Of a stretch of 20,938 nucleotides of DNA, positions 20,445 to 20,938 are shown one piece after another. The translations under genes and the position numbers were made by a program. The stretch's first letter is position 1. Each line of letters starts with the position of its first letter. The notes under the pieces were generated by a model. That model was not told the DNA's origin. It did not search any database and saw nothing but the letters and a program-made list of their open reading frames with translations. This DNA is from Candidatus Gallimonas caecicola (lineage in GTDB: Bacteria > Bacillota > Clostridia > Christensenellales > Borkfalkiaceae), in assembly GCA_904394195.1 (NCBI GenBank), contig CAJFNH010000008.1:1-20938 (forward strand), written 5' to 3'.

Positions 20445-20938
20445 TCATACGGCGCCCAGATTTTCACTCACCGTCACGGCGCGCAGCCCCGCCCGGGCAT
20501 ATGCGCCGAGAATGCGCGGCAGCGCCGCAAGCGTATGCTGCATGGGGTGCATGAGCACGAAGTCCCCCGCCGCCACGCCCTGCGTCGCGCGCAAAAAGCA
20601 GGTATCTTCATCTTTATCCCGCCAGTCGACGGTATCCTTCGACCAGAGGATGGTCTTGAGGCCGAGCGCCTCGGCGGCGTTGACGGTGTCCTCGTCATAC
20701 GCGCCCGAAGGCGGGGCGAAGAGGGTAACGGGAGAGGAGGCGAGCACGGAAATGAGCTGCACGCTGTTGGCGATCTCCGCCACATTGCCGTCATAGCCGA
20801 GCGACGCATGATCGCGGTGAAAATACCCGTGCGAGCCGATCTCATGCCCCGCCCTTGCGATGCGCCGCACACAGTCGGCGTTGTCATCCGCCCAGCTCCC
20901 GCCTAGGAAAAAGGTCGCCTTTGCGCCGTATTCTTCCA
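20445..20938 (-). CDS. Polysaccharide deacetylase (NodB domain, YlxY-like), N-terminus cut by window edge
   Basis: The last 163 residues or so of a carbohydrate esterase 4 domain, starting in EEYGAKATFFLGGSW at the window edge. Motif 2 is HEIGSHGYFHRDH with the zinc-binding His pair, motif 3 is FAPPSGAYD, the Asp-Trp motif is DTVDW, and the end motif is GDFVLMHPMQHT. The first catalytic motif (usually TFDDG) would lie outside the window. Relative to classical enzymes motif 3 has Ala where Arg is usual (RPPxG), so catalysis may be weak or absent. Its place directly before an M16 peptidase gene suggests the YlxY group. The signal peptide or membrane anchor, if any, is not visible. Confidence 0.9.
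   Translation of the reverse strand, partial: EEYGAKATFFLGGSWADDNADCVRRIARAGHEIGSHGYFHRDHASLGYDGNVAEIANSVQLISVLASSPVTLFAPPSGAYDEDTVNAAEALGLKTILWSKDTVDWRDKDEDTCFLRATQGVAAGDFVLMHPMQHTLAALPRILGAYARAGLRAVTVSENLGAV

Noticed and set aside
1..20938. CRISPR array, tRNA or rRNA genes, insertion sequences
   Set aside because: I found no regularly spaced repeats, no T-loop/acceptor-stem pattern and no transposase frame in either strand.

Overview
This is a GC-rich, gene-dense stretch of what looks like an anaerobic Firmicutes (Clostridia-type) chromosome. The pointers are: sigma-A promoters of Gram-positive type (several TTGACA/TTGGAC-N17-TATAAT); a two-subunit, oxygen-sensitive class I fumarase; a PflX-type radical SAM protein; an iron-dependent alcohol dehydrogenase; a CPBP-family membrane protease; and a polysaccharide deacetylase-M16 peptidase pair arranged like ylxY-mlpA of Bacillus. 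I see no phage, IS, CRISPR, rRNA or tRNA. The species cannot be named from this sequence.

Layout. 1-1003 (-) is metK, cut by the window edge. It is divergent from a pflX-like radical SAM gene (+), then a possible 39-residue ORF (-) and an ABC-F ATPase (+). 4.06-4.49 kb holds an Hsp20 gene (-), divergent from an SDR oxidoreductase (+). 5.45-6.36 kb is an aldose-epimerase-like gene (-), divergent from two overlapping membrane-protein genes that both end in SHOCT-like domains (+). 8.03-10.63 kb (-) is one unit: iron alcohol dehydrogenase, Fe-S flavodoxin-type reductase, TraX-like protein. 10.77-11.43 kb (-) holds a zinc-ribbon gene broken by an in-frame TAG, followed by a 51-residue membrane protein. 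11.54-14.21 kb (-) is a tight run: CPBP protease, rlmH, M14 peptidase, tadA. Divergent from it (+) is fumarase alpha, a Vat-type acetyltransferase and fumarase beta, followed by an EamA transporter relic. An AT-rich lipoprotein gene (+) follows, convergent with acpP (-). The right end (-) is a polysaccharide deacetylase (cut), M16 peptidase, deoxyinosine/uracil-type DNA glycosylase and AlkD-like glycosylase, packed with overlapping stops and starts.

The most interesting signals are regulatory. Four genes in two divergent pairs (metK/pflX and CPBP/fumA) have a good -10 box only 6-9 bases before the start codon, so their mRNAs are predicted to be leaderless or nearly so. Other genes use ordinary leaders with Shine-Dalgarno sites, and three of these carry a GC-rich hairpin in the leader. 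Two membrane/envelope genes share the element TCAAAAACTG-N14-TATAAT. The Vat acetyltransferase lies between the two halves of fumarase. The zinc-ribbon gene is intact except for a TAG between the two cysteines of its first zinc knuckle. I found no complete novel defence or mobile system.
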